64,000 bases of DNA from Paludisphaera rhizosphaerae (GTDB lineage Bacteria > Planctomycetota > Planctomycetia > Isosphaerales > Isosphaeraceae), in assembly GCF_011065895.1 (NCBI RefSeq), contig NZ_JAALCR010000007.1:124001-188000 (forward strand). The letters are read 5' to 3'. Numbering within the stretch: the stretch's first letter is position 1; each line of letters opens with the position of its first letter. The translations under genes were made by a program, and so were the position numbers. Below are positions 8,594 to 16,645 of this stretch, piece after piece. Under the pieces are notes generated by a model. That model was not told the origin of the DNA. It saw only the letters and a program-made list of their open reading frames with translations, and did no database searches.

Positions 8594-10192
8594 CTACACC
8601 TCGCCGTTACACAATTTACTCAACATATTGCCGATTAAACCAAGGCGAGCCTGAACAAAATCTGAGTATGTAGCTGTGCTATAATCGAAGCTCGCAGGAC
8701 TGGGAAGCAAATTAGAGGCGAAGACCGAGTCCGCATGAGCCCCAAGAGCAAGAGCACAACGCGGCAGATACGATTTAGGATCGGCGGAACCGACTCGCTT
8801 ATTCTCGGAGGCAGACAGAATACATATATTGGCATTCGCATTATGTTCGCCTGGCGCATCGATCGATCTTAGATGCGCCCTAGGATATACATGGTGAAAT
8901 TCCTTTTGATTAAACGCGGACAAAGCCTCACTAATGTCGATCGCGGCTCCATTGGTCACGTTCTTTGGATTCAAGAGCGCAAGAGCCAGGACGAAGGCTC
9001 GTGATCGTGAGTTGTTACTCCGAAAAACACCCCGCTCCCAAGCCTCATCTTTTGGAACCCCTCCAAACTCGTCTGGCGACCCCTTCCGGTTCACCACAAA
9101 GTCGTGTATCAAATCCAAATCACTGGAAACAACCGAATCGGAAGCGCCTCGATATCGCTCATTCAAGGCGGATCGCCAAAACCACTGGCGCACACGAACA
9201 ACCTGATCAGGACTGAGATTGGGCTGTTTGGCGGTCACGTAAGTTAAAACCACCGCAAGAGCCTCATAGGGCAAAAAGTCCCAGCTGTAAACGCGGAATT
9301 CTGTCGATAGCAAGTCTACCGATTTCAGCACGGCGGCCTGCGCCCTAGACACTAATTCCGTCATGTCGGACTTCGGCAATTTGTCCAAGGAAAAAATCTG
9401 GGCGCGTTTGACGCCTCGGCATTGGATGGCACTCAAGCACTTCAACACAGTGCCGCCTTCAATATCGTCAAACCCTTTAGGAACAAGCGCGCCCTGAATT
9501 TGCTCGACCTGTTCATTGAGATCGAAACTGCGAGTCCAAGTCGCAGCAGCCATAAGATCAAATGTCGACAATTTCGTGCCAGAGCTATTAACCCGTTCAA
9601 ATATCGGGCAAACTTCGTCAACCGTCAGATCTTTGAGCGTAACGACCGGAATTCGATAGTTAGTCAAAATACCAGCGATTGCGTCAAATCGCTCGTTCAG
9701 CTCCTTGCCTCGGGGATGAGTCAATAGCGCAGCTCTAAAATTCAACATGGCGGTAAACACGTATAGATGTCGCAACGGAAACACATGCACGAGAGGATTT
9801 TTAGGAAGCCTAACAAACTCTTCTTTTTCGAGATCGTAGCCCGCAGCAAACCCGGGATCTGTAGGCTCTGCTCCCAAACATGAGTAGATAACCGTCAGCC
9901 TCTGCTGTCCATCCAGAACATAATCAGTCGGATCAACATCATCGGTATCAGGCAAACTAAAGTCGCCAATATTCCTCTCTACTCGCATTTTATCTTTGGT
10001 CGTCCAAATCAACAGGCTTCCGACCGGGTAATTATTTGCCATGCTATCCAGCAAATCGAGAGCCTGCTGATCTTTCCACACAAACTTCCTCTGAAACTGA
10101 GGGATCTTCACCTCACCTTTTCGAATCTCTTCGCAAAGCGTGCTCAAGCTTTTCGTGGTCGTATCCAATCGGCCTTTCAGGTTCTTCTGCAT
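8594..10192 (-). CDS. Single-chain GmrSD-like DUF262/HNH (DUF1524) nuclease, probable defence gene
   Basis: A 531-residue protein. The N-terminal DUF262 domain has KIPQFQRKFVW at about 30-40 and the diagnostic DGQQRLTVIY at 94-103 (ParB-like NTPase motif). The C-terminal region has FHHVYPRAHL followed by ANICILSASENKRVG, the His-Asn pattern of DUF1524 HNH nucleases. In the type IV restriction system GmrSD these two domains recognise and cut modified phage DNA, and fused forms are common. It stands alone: no methylase or partner is adjacent. Base composition is visibly more AT-rich than both neighbours, with different codon use (TTA, AAT, ATA). Both suggest recent transfer. ATG 10192 was chosen because the DUF262 similarity starts a few residues later. 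Anti-phage role is inferred. Confidence 0.85.
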   Translation of the reverse strand: MQKNLKGRLDTTTKSLSTLCEEIRKGEVKIPQFQRKFVWKDQQALDLLDSMANNYPVGSLLIWTTKDKMRVERNIGDFSLPDTDDVDPTDYVLDGQQRLTVIYSCLGAEPTDPGFAAGYDLEKEEFVRLPKNPLVHVFPLRHLYVFTAMLNFRAALLTHPRGKELNERFDAIAGILTNYRIPVVTLKDLTVDEVCPIFERVNSSGTKLSTFDLMAAATWTRSFDLNEQVEQIQGALVPKGFDDIEGGTVLKCLSAIQCRGVKRAQIFSLDKLPKSDMTELVSRAQAAVLKSVDLLSTEFRVYSWDFLPYEALAVVLTYVTAKQPNLSPDQVVRVRQWFWRSALNERYRGASDSVVSSDLDLIHDFVVNRKGSPDEFGGVPKDEAWERGVFRSNNSRSRAFVLALALLNPKNVTNGAAIDISEALSAFNQKEFHHVYPRAHLRSIDAPGEHNANANICILSASENKRVGSADPKSYLPRCALALGAHADSVFASNLLPSPASFDYSTATYSDFVQARLGLIGNMLSKLCNGEV

Positions 10193-10633
10193 CTCAAAGC
10201 CCCCACTTAAACCCGCTTGTTCTCGCCTTGGCGACCCACTGTCGAACAAATCGAATCAATGCAGCGCTCGCGAACACTAATTTTCAAGCAAGCAGAACGC
10301 GACGGCTCCCCCAGCCATGCACCTCGGGAACAGCGGCAGAGAAACACTACCCCGACTCTTGCGAGGCAATCGGCGAACGCCACTTGCTTTCTCTTACAAT
10401 ACCAAGGAATCAGCCCCGCTGTCCAAATTCCCACGGGATATTTAGTCGGCAATCTCAAAGATTTGCCGACGAGTCCAATAAAAACCGTTCTTGAACTTTA
10501 CCGAGAGTTGCGAGAGCCAGAACCATCGTCTCTCCTGGGCCTCTCAATCCGTATCTCTTCCGTAGCTTTCGCCTCGCTTTTGGAATACGCTCGTCGATGC
10601 CGCGAGATTTCCCCACGCCCTGGGAGTCGTGCG
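10193..10633. other. AT-richer gene-free stretch with a hairpin at 10445-10470
   Basis: This 441-base gap between the divergent nuclease gene and the esterase gene carries no convincing gene. Open frames here are extensions of neighbours without family similarity. It contains a perfect 8-bp inverted repeat GTCGGCAA/TTGCCGAC (10445-10452 and 10463-10470, loop 10 nt), possibly an operator or transcript hairpin. The low G+C continues from the nuclease gene, so the right boundary of the acquired segment is probably near 10600. Confidence 0.5.
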
Positions 10634-11632
10634 ATGAGAAGGGTCATTTTCTGCGTCTGCGTCCTGAGTTGCCTGTCGGCGTCCGCCCAAGAGGCGAAGA
10701 AAGCTGCGTCCGGGCAGCCCAACCCCGACTCTCAGTATCGGCTGGGTCCCGACTCGCTCCCCCAGGAAGGCGTGCCCAAGGGCGAGATCAAGGGACCGTT
10801 CACGCTCCCCAGTCAGGTCTATCCGGGGACCCAGCACACCTACTGGATTTACGTCCCCGCGCAGTACGACCCGGCGGTCCCGGCGGCCTTGATGGTCTAC
10901 CAGGACGGCCAGGCGTTCAAGAATGAGACCGGGGACATGCGGGCCCAGAACGTGATGGACAACCTGATCTACCGCCGCGAGATCCCCGTGATGATCGGCG
11001 TGTTCATCAACCCCGGCCGACGCCCCGATCAGCCCGAGCCGACCCCCAAGAACTGGGGAGACCGCGACACCAACCGCCCCACCGAATACAACAGTCTCGA
11101 CGACCGCTACGCCCGCGTGATCACCGAGGAACTCATGCCCGCGCTGGCGAAGGACTACAACATCTCCAAGGATCCGGAGATGCACGGCATCGGCGGGTCC
11201 AGCTCGGGGGCGATCGCCGCGTTCACCGTCGCCTGGGAGCGGCCGGATCACTTCCGCAAGGTCCTCAGCAACGTCGGCAGTTTCGTCAACCTGCGCGGGG
11301 GTCACGTCTACCCGGAGAAGATCCTCGCCGCTGAGAAGAAGCCGATCCGCGTCTACCTCTGCGACGGTCGCAACGACAACCGAGGCCTGCGCAACGGCAA
11401 GTACGACGAGACACGCGACTGGTTCTATCAGAACGTCCGGCTGATGAAGGCCCTCACGCAGAAGGGGTACGACGTCAACTACTCGTGGGGCATGAACAAC
11501 CACGGCCAGAAGTTCGGCGGCGCGATCCTCCCCGACATGATGCGCTGGCTCTGGCGCGACGGCCCCGTCTCGACCGACCCCAACGACGCCGTGGAGCGCG
11601 ACTTCCGCCCGCCGGTCGCGAAGAAGGGGTGA
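10634..11632 (+). CDS. Secreted alpha/beta-hydrolase esterase (enterochelin esterase-like)
   Basis: A 332-residue exported hydrolase of the esterase D/putative esterase (PF00756) type. ATG 10634 gives a signal peptide ([19 protein letters not shown]). The N-terminal beta region [15 protein letters not shown] precedes the nucleophile elbow [13 protein letters not shown]. Acid and histidine candidates follow in [10 protein letters not shown] and [13 protein letters not shown]. Such enzymes cleave siderophore, feruloyl or carbohydrate esters. The frame is open for 139 codons upstream but has no similarity there, so the signal peptide fixes the start. It converges with the SGNH hydrolase gene 22 bases downstream. 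Confidence 0.85.
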   Translation: MRRVIFCVCVLSCLSASAQEAKKAASGQPNPDSQYRLGPDSLPQEGVPKGEIKGPFTLPSQVYPGTQHTYWIYVPAQYDPAVPAALMVYQDGQAFKNETGDMRAQNVMDNLIYRREIPVMIGVFINPGRRPDQPEPTPKNWGDRDTNRPTEYNSLDDRYARVITEELMPALAKDYNISKDPEMHGIGGSSSGAIAAFTVAWERPDHFRKVLSNVGSFVNLRGGHVYPEKILAAEKKPIRVYLCDGRNDNRGLRNGKYDETRDWFYQNVRLMKALTQKGYDVNYSWGMNNHGQKFGGAILPDMMRWLWRDGPVSTDPNDAVERDFRPPVAKKG

Positions 11633-11654
11633 ACGAGAAGGGCCCGCCCCACGA

Positions 11655-12356
11655 TCACTTCACGAACGGCCGCACCCGCGCCGCGAACAGTTGGTAGCCG
11701 GTCGGCGAGAAATGGAGCCGATCCTGCACGAACAGCTCCTCGCGGGGGAGGCCGTCGGGACCGCCGAGGGTGAACTCGTCTGCATCGACGTAGCCGACGA
11801 AGGGCATGTCCAGGGCCATGGTGCGGATCAACCGGTTCAGCTCGCGTCCCTTGTCGACTTCGCTCCAGCGGGCGCGCGTCGGGGCGAGGCCGATGTAGAG
11901 AATCTCCGTCTTCGGCAGCTTGGCGCGGACGGTGTGGACGAACTCGGCGAAGTCGGCGGCGACCTCCTTAGGCGTCTTGCCGTCGTGGATGTCGTTGCCC
12001 CCGGCGCGGAGGAAGATCTGCTTGGGCTCGTAGGGGAAGATGATGCGGTCGGCGAAGTGGGTGGAGTCCTCGATCGCCGACCCGCCGAAGCCGCGGTTGA
12101 CGACGTTCTTCCCCTGAAAATCCTCAGCCAGCGTCTTCCACAGCCGGATCGTCGACGACCCAATGAACAGCACGCCCCCCTTCTCCGGGGGCGCTTTCTT
12201 GTCGGCCTCCTCGAACGCCGAAATCTCCTTCTCCCACCTCGCGTAATTGTGCGTCGCCGCCGGCCCCGCCACCGGCGTTTGCCCGACGGTCGCATACGGC
12301 TGCACGCCCAGCAACAGGCCGATCGCGATCGTCGCAACGGTCGAAGGCTTCATCAT
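11655..12356 (-). CDS. Secreted SGNH/GDSL-family hydrolase
   Basis: A 233-residue protein with a Sec signal (about residues 1-25) and all SGNH blocks: block I as FIGSSTIRLW (nucleophile Ser), block II as NRGFGGSAIED, block III as RAGGNDIHDG and block V as DRLHFSPTGY with the Asp-x-x-His pair. Expected activity is esterase or carbohydrate deacetylase outside the cytoplasm. Typical length for the family. It is convergent with the esterase gene on its left, so the two may act on related secreted substrates, but no operon links them. Confidence 0.88.
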   Translation of the reverse strand: MMKPSTVATIAIGLLLGVQPYATVGQTPVAGPAATHNYARWEKEISAFEEADKKAPPEKGGVLFIGSSTIRLWKTLAEDFQGKNVVNRGFGGSAIEDSTHFADRIIFPYEPKQIFLRAGGNDIHDGKTPKEVAADFAEFVHTVRAKLPKTEILYIGLAPTRARWSEVDKGRELNRLIRTMALDMPFVGYVDADEFTLGGPDGLPREELFVQDRLHFSPTGYQLFAARVRPFVK

Positions 12357-12455
12357 GTTCGCAGACCTCGGGAGGGGGATTGGGGTGAAGTCGTCTTGCG
12401 AGAGGACTCCATCCTATCTCCCCCATCTCGCGAGGCAAGAAGCACGGAGGACCGT

Positions 12456-13184
12456 TCAAACCACCGGGCGTGTACCGCGTTGTTTGCGGGCCGTACGAGC
12501 AACGGCCGCGATCCCGGAGATTCCCAGGCCCATAAGGACCATCGCCGAGGGCTCCGGCACGGCGGCGTCGACTCCTCCGGCGATCACCGTCCCCGTGACG
12601 ACGGCGGGCGTCGTGGCCGAAACACTCCAGTTGTCGGACTCGAAGCCGCTCTGGGACGCGGTGGTATTCGTGAACACGATCGAATCGAACGTCGTCCCGT
12701 CCGTGCCGATGAAGTTCAGATAGATGAAGGGATTCACGCCAACGTAGTACTGACCGCCGTTCGGGAAGTGTGAGATGGCGTCGAGGACATAGGCGGCGTT
12801 GAACGTGGCGATCAACTGGCCGCCCGAGTAGAACGAAACGTTGTTCCACCAGTCGGCGGACGACCAGTAGAAGCCGAAATACGCCTGTGGCCCGTTAAGC
12901 GTGAGCGTCGTCGGCGCGGTGGATCCACTTTGGACGCCCACCGAGAAGAACTCCCCCTTCCCACCCGCCCCGCCGTAGACGTTAGCGGCGAGGATGGCGA
13001 ATGCGCCATTCGTCGAGAGCCGTCCGACGGCGGTGTCGAGGCTCGAATACAGGCCGGTCCTGAAGCCGTCGAAGTTCTCGGTCGTCGCTCCCGCGACGAG
13101 CGTGGCCTGCACGCTAGGGGCGTCGGCCGTGACGATGAGTCCCGCCTCGGTCGTGCCGGTTGAGCCGACGGCGGCTAACGACAA
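12456..13184 (-). CDS. PEP-CTERM sorting-signal protein; leader interrupted by an in-frame UGA
   Basis: Mature part of about 240 residues of low complexity, rich in Gly/Thr/Ala/Asn, ending in VPEPSAMVLMGLGISGIAAVA-RTARKQR. This is a textbook PEP-CTERM tripartite signal (VPEP, hydrophobic helix, basic tail) for exosortase-type sorting to the cell surface. Function otherwise unknown. The best ribosome site and ATG are at 13221-13223 (AGAGGTGAAAAC before ATG), but that frame reads M V D S F, then TGA at 13206-13208, then VRLCALFLSLAAVG. The signal peptide is therefore split by a stop. The coordinates given begin at a TTG (13182-13184) after the stop. Either the gene is inactive, re-initiates, or the base is an error. 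Confidence 0.7.
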   Translation of the reverse strand: MSLAAVGSTGTTEAGLIVTADAPSVQATLVAGATTENFDGFRTGLYSSLDTAVGRLSTNGAFAILAANVYGGAGGKGEFFSVGVQSGSTAPTTLTLNGPQAYFGFYWSSADWWNNVSFYSGGQLIATFNAAYVLDAISHFPNGGQYYVGVNPFIYLNFIGTDGTTFDSIVFTNTTASQSGFESDNWSVSATTPAVVTGTVIAGGVDAAVPEPSAMVLMGLGISGIAAVARTARKQRGTRPVV

Positions 13185-13487
13185 GAACAGAGCGCAGAGA
13201 CGAACTCAAAATGAATCAACCATGTTTTCACCTCTTTGTTTCGTTGATACCTTCGGTTGATCGCGCAGGCAAGACGACCCAGCGTTTAAAATCTCCCTCA
13301 CCCAAAAGAAAACCTCCGCATTGAGCGGAAATCGCCTTGTCGCACCACCCCGTCATCGCCAGAATGATGCATGCGGCACTCAGGCCCACCGCTCGACGCC
13401 GCACGTCGTCTGGAAAGCAATCCGCGGGTTCCTGACACGCGGTCTGGATTTTCCGAATCCAGCAATAAGCTCCCGGAGCGCCGATCG

Positions 13488-14105
13488 ATGTCGAACCTCG
13501 ACGTGGGCCTCACCAGCCCGACGCTGCTGCGAGCGGTGTCCGACCCGAGGTATCACCGGGACTGGCGGGAGTTTCGGGAGCGTTATACGCCTCTCATGCG
13601 GGAATGCTGCCGCCGCTATCGGCTGGACGAGCACGCCGTCGACGACGTCGTCCAGGATGCGTGGGTCCAGGTGGCCCGGCGGATGAGGGATTTCGTCTAC
13701 GACCCGAAGAAGCGGAACTTTCGCGGCTGGCTGTGGCGCGTCTGTCAGTACTCGGCCGCAAGCCACTTGCGGCGGCGGAGCGCTGAGGAAGCAGGCTTGC
13801 TCGGACGCTGGGATGAGATCCCAGCCCCTGCGCCAATGCTCGGCGACGCGGCCGAGGATGCCGACGAATGGGCCGAGCACCGTCGGATCGCCGCCGAGGT
13901 TCAGGAAGCGGTCCGGCGGCGGATCGAGCCGCACACCTGGGAGGCCTTCCGACTCTTCGAGATCGTGGGTTGGAAAGGCGACGAGGTGGCCGGCCATCTC
14001 GGGATCAAGCTCGCGTCGGTCCACCAGGCCAAGAAGCGCGTCCTCGCCATGCTCCGCGAGGAAGGGCGGAATCGGCTGGAACACCTGGCGGACGATCGCC
14101 CATGA
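13488..14105 (+). CDS. ECF-type RNA polymerase sigma factor
   Basis: A 205-residue extracytoplasmic-function sigma factor. Region 2 includes LDEHAVDDVVQDAWVQVA and the -10 recognition helix with RNFRGWLWRVCQYSAASHLRR. Region 4 includes TWEAFRLFEIVGWKGDEVAGHLGI followed by the recognition helix ASVHQAKKRVLAMLREE. ATG 13488 is preferred over an upstream in-frame ATG at 13371 because similarity starts at MSNLD. Its stop overlaps the start of the kinase gene by four bases (ATGA at 14102-14105), so both are translated together. This is the gene order of planctomycete ECF-kinase sigma groups. Confidence 0.9.
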   Translation: MSNLDVGLTSPTLLRAVSDPRYHRDWREFRERYTPLMRECCRRYRLDEHAVDDVVQDAWVQVARRMRDFVYDPKKRNFRGWLWRVCQYSAASHLRRRSAEEAGLLGRWDEIPAPAPMLGDAAEDADEWAEHRRIAAEVQEAVRRRIEPHTWEAFRLFEIVGWKGDEVAGHLGIKLASVHQAKKRVLAMLREEGRNRLEHLADDRP

Positions 14106-16564
14106 GCACCGACGGCGCGTGCCCCTCCGATGAGACCCTCCGCGGCCTGATCGAGGGCTCGCTCGATCCGGCCGCCTTCGACACAATCAATCAACACGTG
14201 GATAATTGCTCACAATGCCGTAGACAGATGGAGGTCTCGGGAAGAACCTTCTCCACCATTTCGCAATCGCTCGCCTTGCCGTCGCCGATCGAGGGTCCCC
14301 TGCCGGAAATCCCGGGCTTCGAGTTCGTCAAGCTGCTGGGCCGAGGCGGCGCGGGGGCGGTCTTTCTGGCCCGCCAGGCGGACGTGGGCCGACTCGTCGC
14401 GATCAAGGTCCTCGTGGCCGGCGACGGCGACGCCTCCGCCCGCACGCGAACCCGGTGGATTGAGGAAGCGACGGCCGCCGCCAGCGTCCGGCATCCGAAC
14501 GTCGTGCAGCTCCACTCCTGGGGAGAGGTTGAGAAACTGCACTACCTCGTCATGGAATACGTCCCCGGCGGCGACCTCCAGCGTCGGGCGTCCTCCCCCC
14601 TGCCCCCGCGCGAGGCCGCCGCGCTGGTTGAAGCCGTGGCCCGAGCCGTGGCGCATCTGCATACCGTCGATTTGCTCCACCTCGACCTCAAGCCGTCGAA
14701 CATCCTGCTGGACGACGACCCCGACGGGACCCCCGGCCGAATCATCCCGAAGGTCGCGGACTTCGGCCTCTCCACCCCGGCATCGAACGAAAGCGAACGC
14801 GGGGCCGGGATCCGCGGGACCCCCTCATACATGGCGCCCGAGCAGGCGGCAGCCGGCGCCGAGCCGATCGGAAAGGCGGCCGACGTCCACGCCCTCGGCG
14901 CGATCCTCTACCGCCTGCTGACCGGCCGGCCGCCGTTTCTGGGGGCGAGTCCGCAGGAGACGATCGAACAGGTCCGCGGCCGAGATCCTGTCCCGCCGAG
15001 GCTGCTCGTCGACCACATCCCGCGCGACCTGGAGACGATCGCCCTCAAATGCCTGGCGAAAGACCCGAGGAGTCGCTACAGCTCGGCCGCGGCGGTCGCC
15101 GAAGACCTCCGGCTCTGGACCGCCGGCCGTCCCATCAAGGCCCGGCCGATCTCCGCAGCCTCCCGCATCTGGAGATTCGCGCGCCGAGAACCGCGGCTCG
15201 CCGTCGCGTCCGCCGCCCTCGCGGCGGCCGTCATGCTTGGCTTGACCGTGTCGATCGCCCTCTATCGCCGGGCCGAGCGCAACCTGGCGACCGCCTCCGA
15301 CGTCGCCTCACGTCTCCAGGCCCTGGTCGTGGAGATGGGCTACGGACGATACCCGGAATCAACGAGATTCGACACCGCCGCGACCGAGGTTCGGGAAGGC
15401 ATGCTCCGACTCGCTGAAATCGTGGAGTTGCCTCCCCACCTGGTGCGTGGGCTGTCCGAGATCGAGGGCGTCGCGGCCCACCGCCTCATGGAAGCCAGGC
15501 GACTCGACGAAGCCCGCCGCCTCTTCCACGAGCGGACCTCGATACTCCGTAGCTCTCGGCGTGTCGCCGAGGAGAATCCGTTCCAACTTTATCTGTGCGG
15601 GGCGTTGATCAACGAGGCTGACTGCGAACAACGATCGGGACGAACCGCCGAGGCGCTCGCGCGGCTCGACGAGGCCGCGGCCCTGGTCCTCGCGGTCGGC
15701 GCTGAGAACCAGGGGCGATGTACGCAGGCGCTTCGGATTGGAGAAGGCTACGCCGACATCCGTGACGCCCCGGAGAGCCAGCCGGAAGAATCCAGGCGCG
15801 CCGAGGAGTCGCGTCGACGAATCCTAGAGCCACTGGCGAAGATCGATTCGGCCCGGCCCGAGATGATCCTCTTTCGGGCGTGCGCCCTGGTCGACCTGGG
15901 CGATCCGTCCCGAGCCGATGAGCATGCGGCCGGCCTGACGGCGCTGGCCTGTCCCTACCAGGCGCCGACCTTCGGTCGACGGCTGGAGATGGTGGACGCG
16001 ACGAACGCCTGGGTGCGACGCGAGGTCTATCGCTGGTTGATCAAGCTCGAACACCTTGAGGCCGAGGATTTCCAACACGTCCTCGCCCGGCTCGAACGTC
16101 TCTATGAGCGGGCCGGAGTCGGTTCCGATAGCGCTATCAACCCCATCGCGAGCGTACACGACGGGTCCGCCCACGTCCTGATGACCCTCCGAAGCCAAGG
16201 GCGGTTCGATCAGGCTGAGCGCGTCACCGAGGTGATAATGACGACGGCTCGAAAACTCGTTGAAGACCGGCCCAGATCGGCCGATGCCCATGCATTGCTG
16301 GCCGAAGCTTACGGCCAGCGAGCCAAGAACGCCTGGAAGCGGGACAACCTGGCCGGCGTTCGATCCGGCCTGCAAGTGGCGATCCAGGCGGCGGCCGCCG
16401 GCCTGGCCGTCGCCCCTGACGACGCGATCCTGCGTCGCCAGCACTCCAAACTTGCCGAACGGCTCGCGGGGCTCGAACCGAACAACGTACCCGTAGACCG
16501 AACCGCCGTCAGTCCCGCGGACCTTGCGAATCGGGCAGCGACGAGTTCGCGGCCGAGCGAGTAG
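14102..16564 (+). CDS. Zinc anti-sigma-like/Ser-Thr protein kinase fusion, membrane-bound
   Basis: 820 residues. The N-terminus has His32-x3-Cys36-x2-Cys39 (HVDNCSQC), the zinc anti-sigma (zf-HC2) motif. The Hanks kinase domain begins near residue 77 with a glycine-rich loop GRGGAGAVF. The Lys lies in VAIKVL, the catalytic loop HLDLKPSN at 193-200 has His-Leu-Asp instead of His-Arg-Asp, then DFG and PSYMAPEQ follow, so the kinase should be active. One transmembrane helix follows (about 362-385, AVASAALAAAVMLGLTVSIAL). The remaining 430 residues are helical, TPR-like, and by topology extracytoplasmic. Together with the overlapping sigma gene it suggests a receptor that controls the sigma factor by binding and phosphorylation; this is inference. 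Confidence 0.88.
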   Translation: MSTDGACPSDETLRGLIEGSLDPAAFDTINQHVDNCSQCRRQMEVSGRTFSTISQSLALPSPIEGPLPEIPGFEFVKLLGRGGAGAVFLARQADVGRLVAIKVLVAGDGDASARTRTRWIEEATAAASVRHPNVVQLHSWGEVEKLHYLVMEYVPGGDLQRRASSPLPPREAAALVEAVARAVAHLHTVDLLHLDLKPSNILLDDDPDGTPGRIIPKVADFGLSTPASNESERGAGIRGTPSYMAPEQAAAGAEPIGKAADVHALGAILYRLLTGRPPFLGASPQETIEQVRGRDPVPPRLLVDHIPRDLETIALKCLAKDPRSRYSSAAAVAEDLRLWTAGRPIKARPISAASRIWRFARREPRLAVASAALAAAVMLGLTVSIALYRRAERNLATASDVASRLQALVVEMGYGRYPESTRFDTAATEVREGMLRLAEIVELPPHLVRGLSEIEGVAAHRLMEARRLDEARRLFHERTSILRSSRRVAEENPFQLYLCGALINEADCEQRSGRTAEALARLDEAAALVLAVGAENQGRCTQALRIGEGYADIRDAPESQPEESRRAEESRRRILEPLAKIDSARPEMILFRACALVDLGDPSRADEHAAGLTALACPYQAPTFGRRLEMVDATNAWVRREVYRWLIKLEHLEAEDFQHVLARLERLYERAGVGSDSAINPIASVHDGSAHVLMTLRSQGRFDQAERVTEVIMTTARKLVEDRPRSADAHALLAEAYGQRAKNAWKRDNLAGVRSGLQVAIQAAAAGLAVAPDDAILRRQHSKLAERLAGLEPNNVPVDRTAVSPADLANRAATSSRPSE

Positions 16565-16645
16565 GAAGATCAGCCGCCGCGAAGGTCGTCCGGCGTGAGT
16601 GCAAGGTCTCTTGCCGAGGGCGTTCTTCGGCGAATGGGGCTCGGG

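Noticed and set aside
10217-10633. N-terminal extension of the esterase (139 residues)
   Set aside because: No similarity, AT-rich composition, and the signal peptide at 10634 marks the true start.
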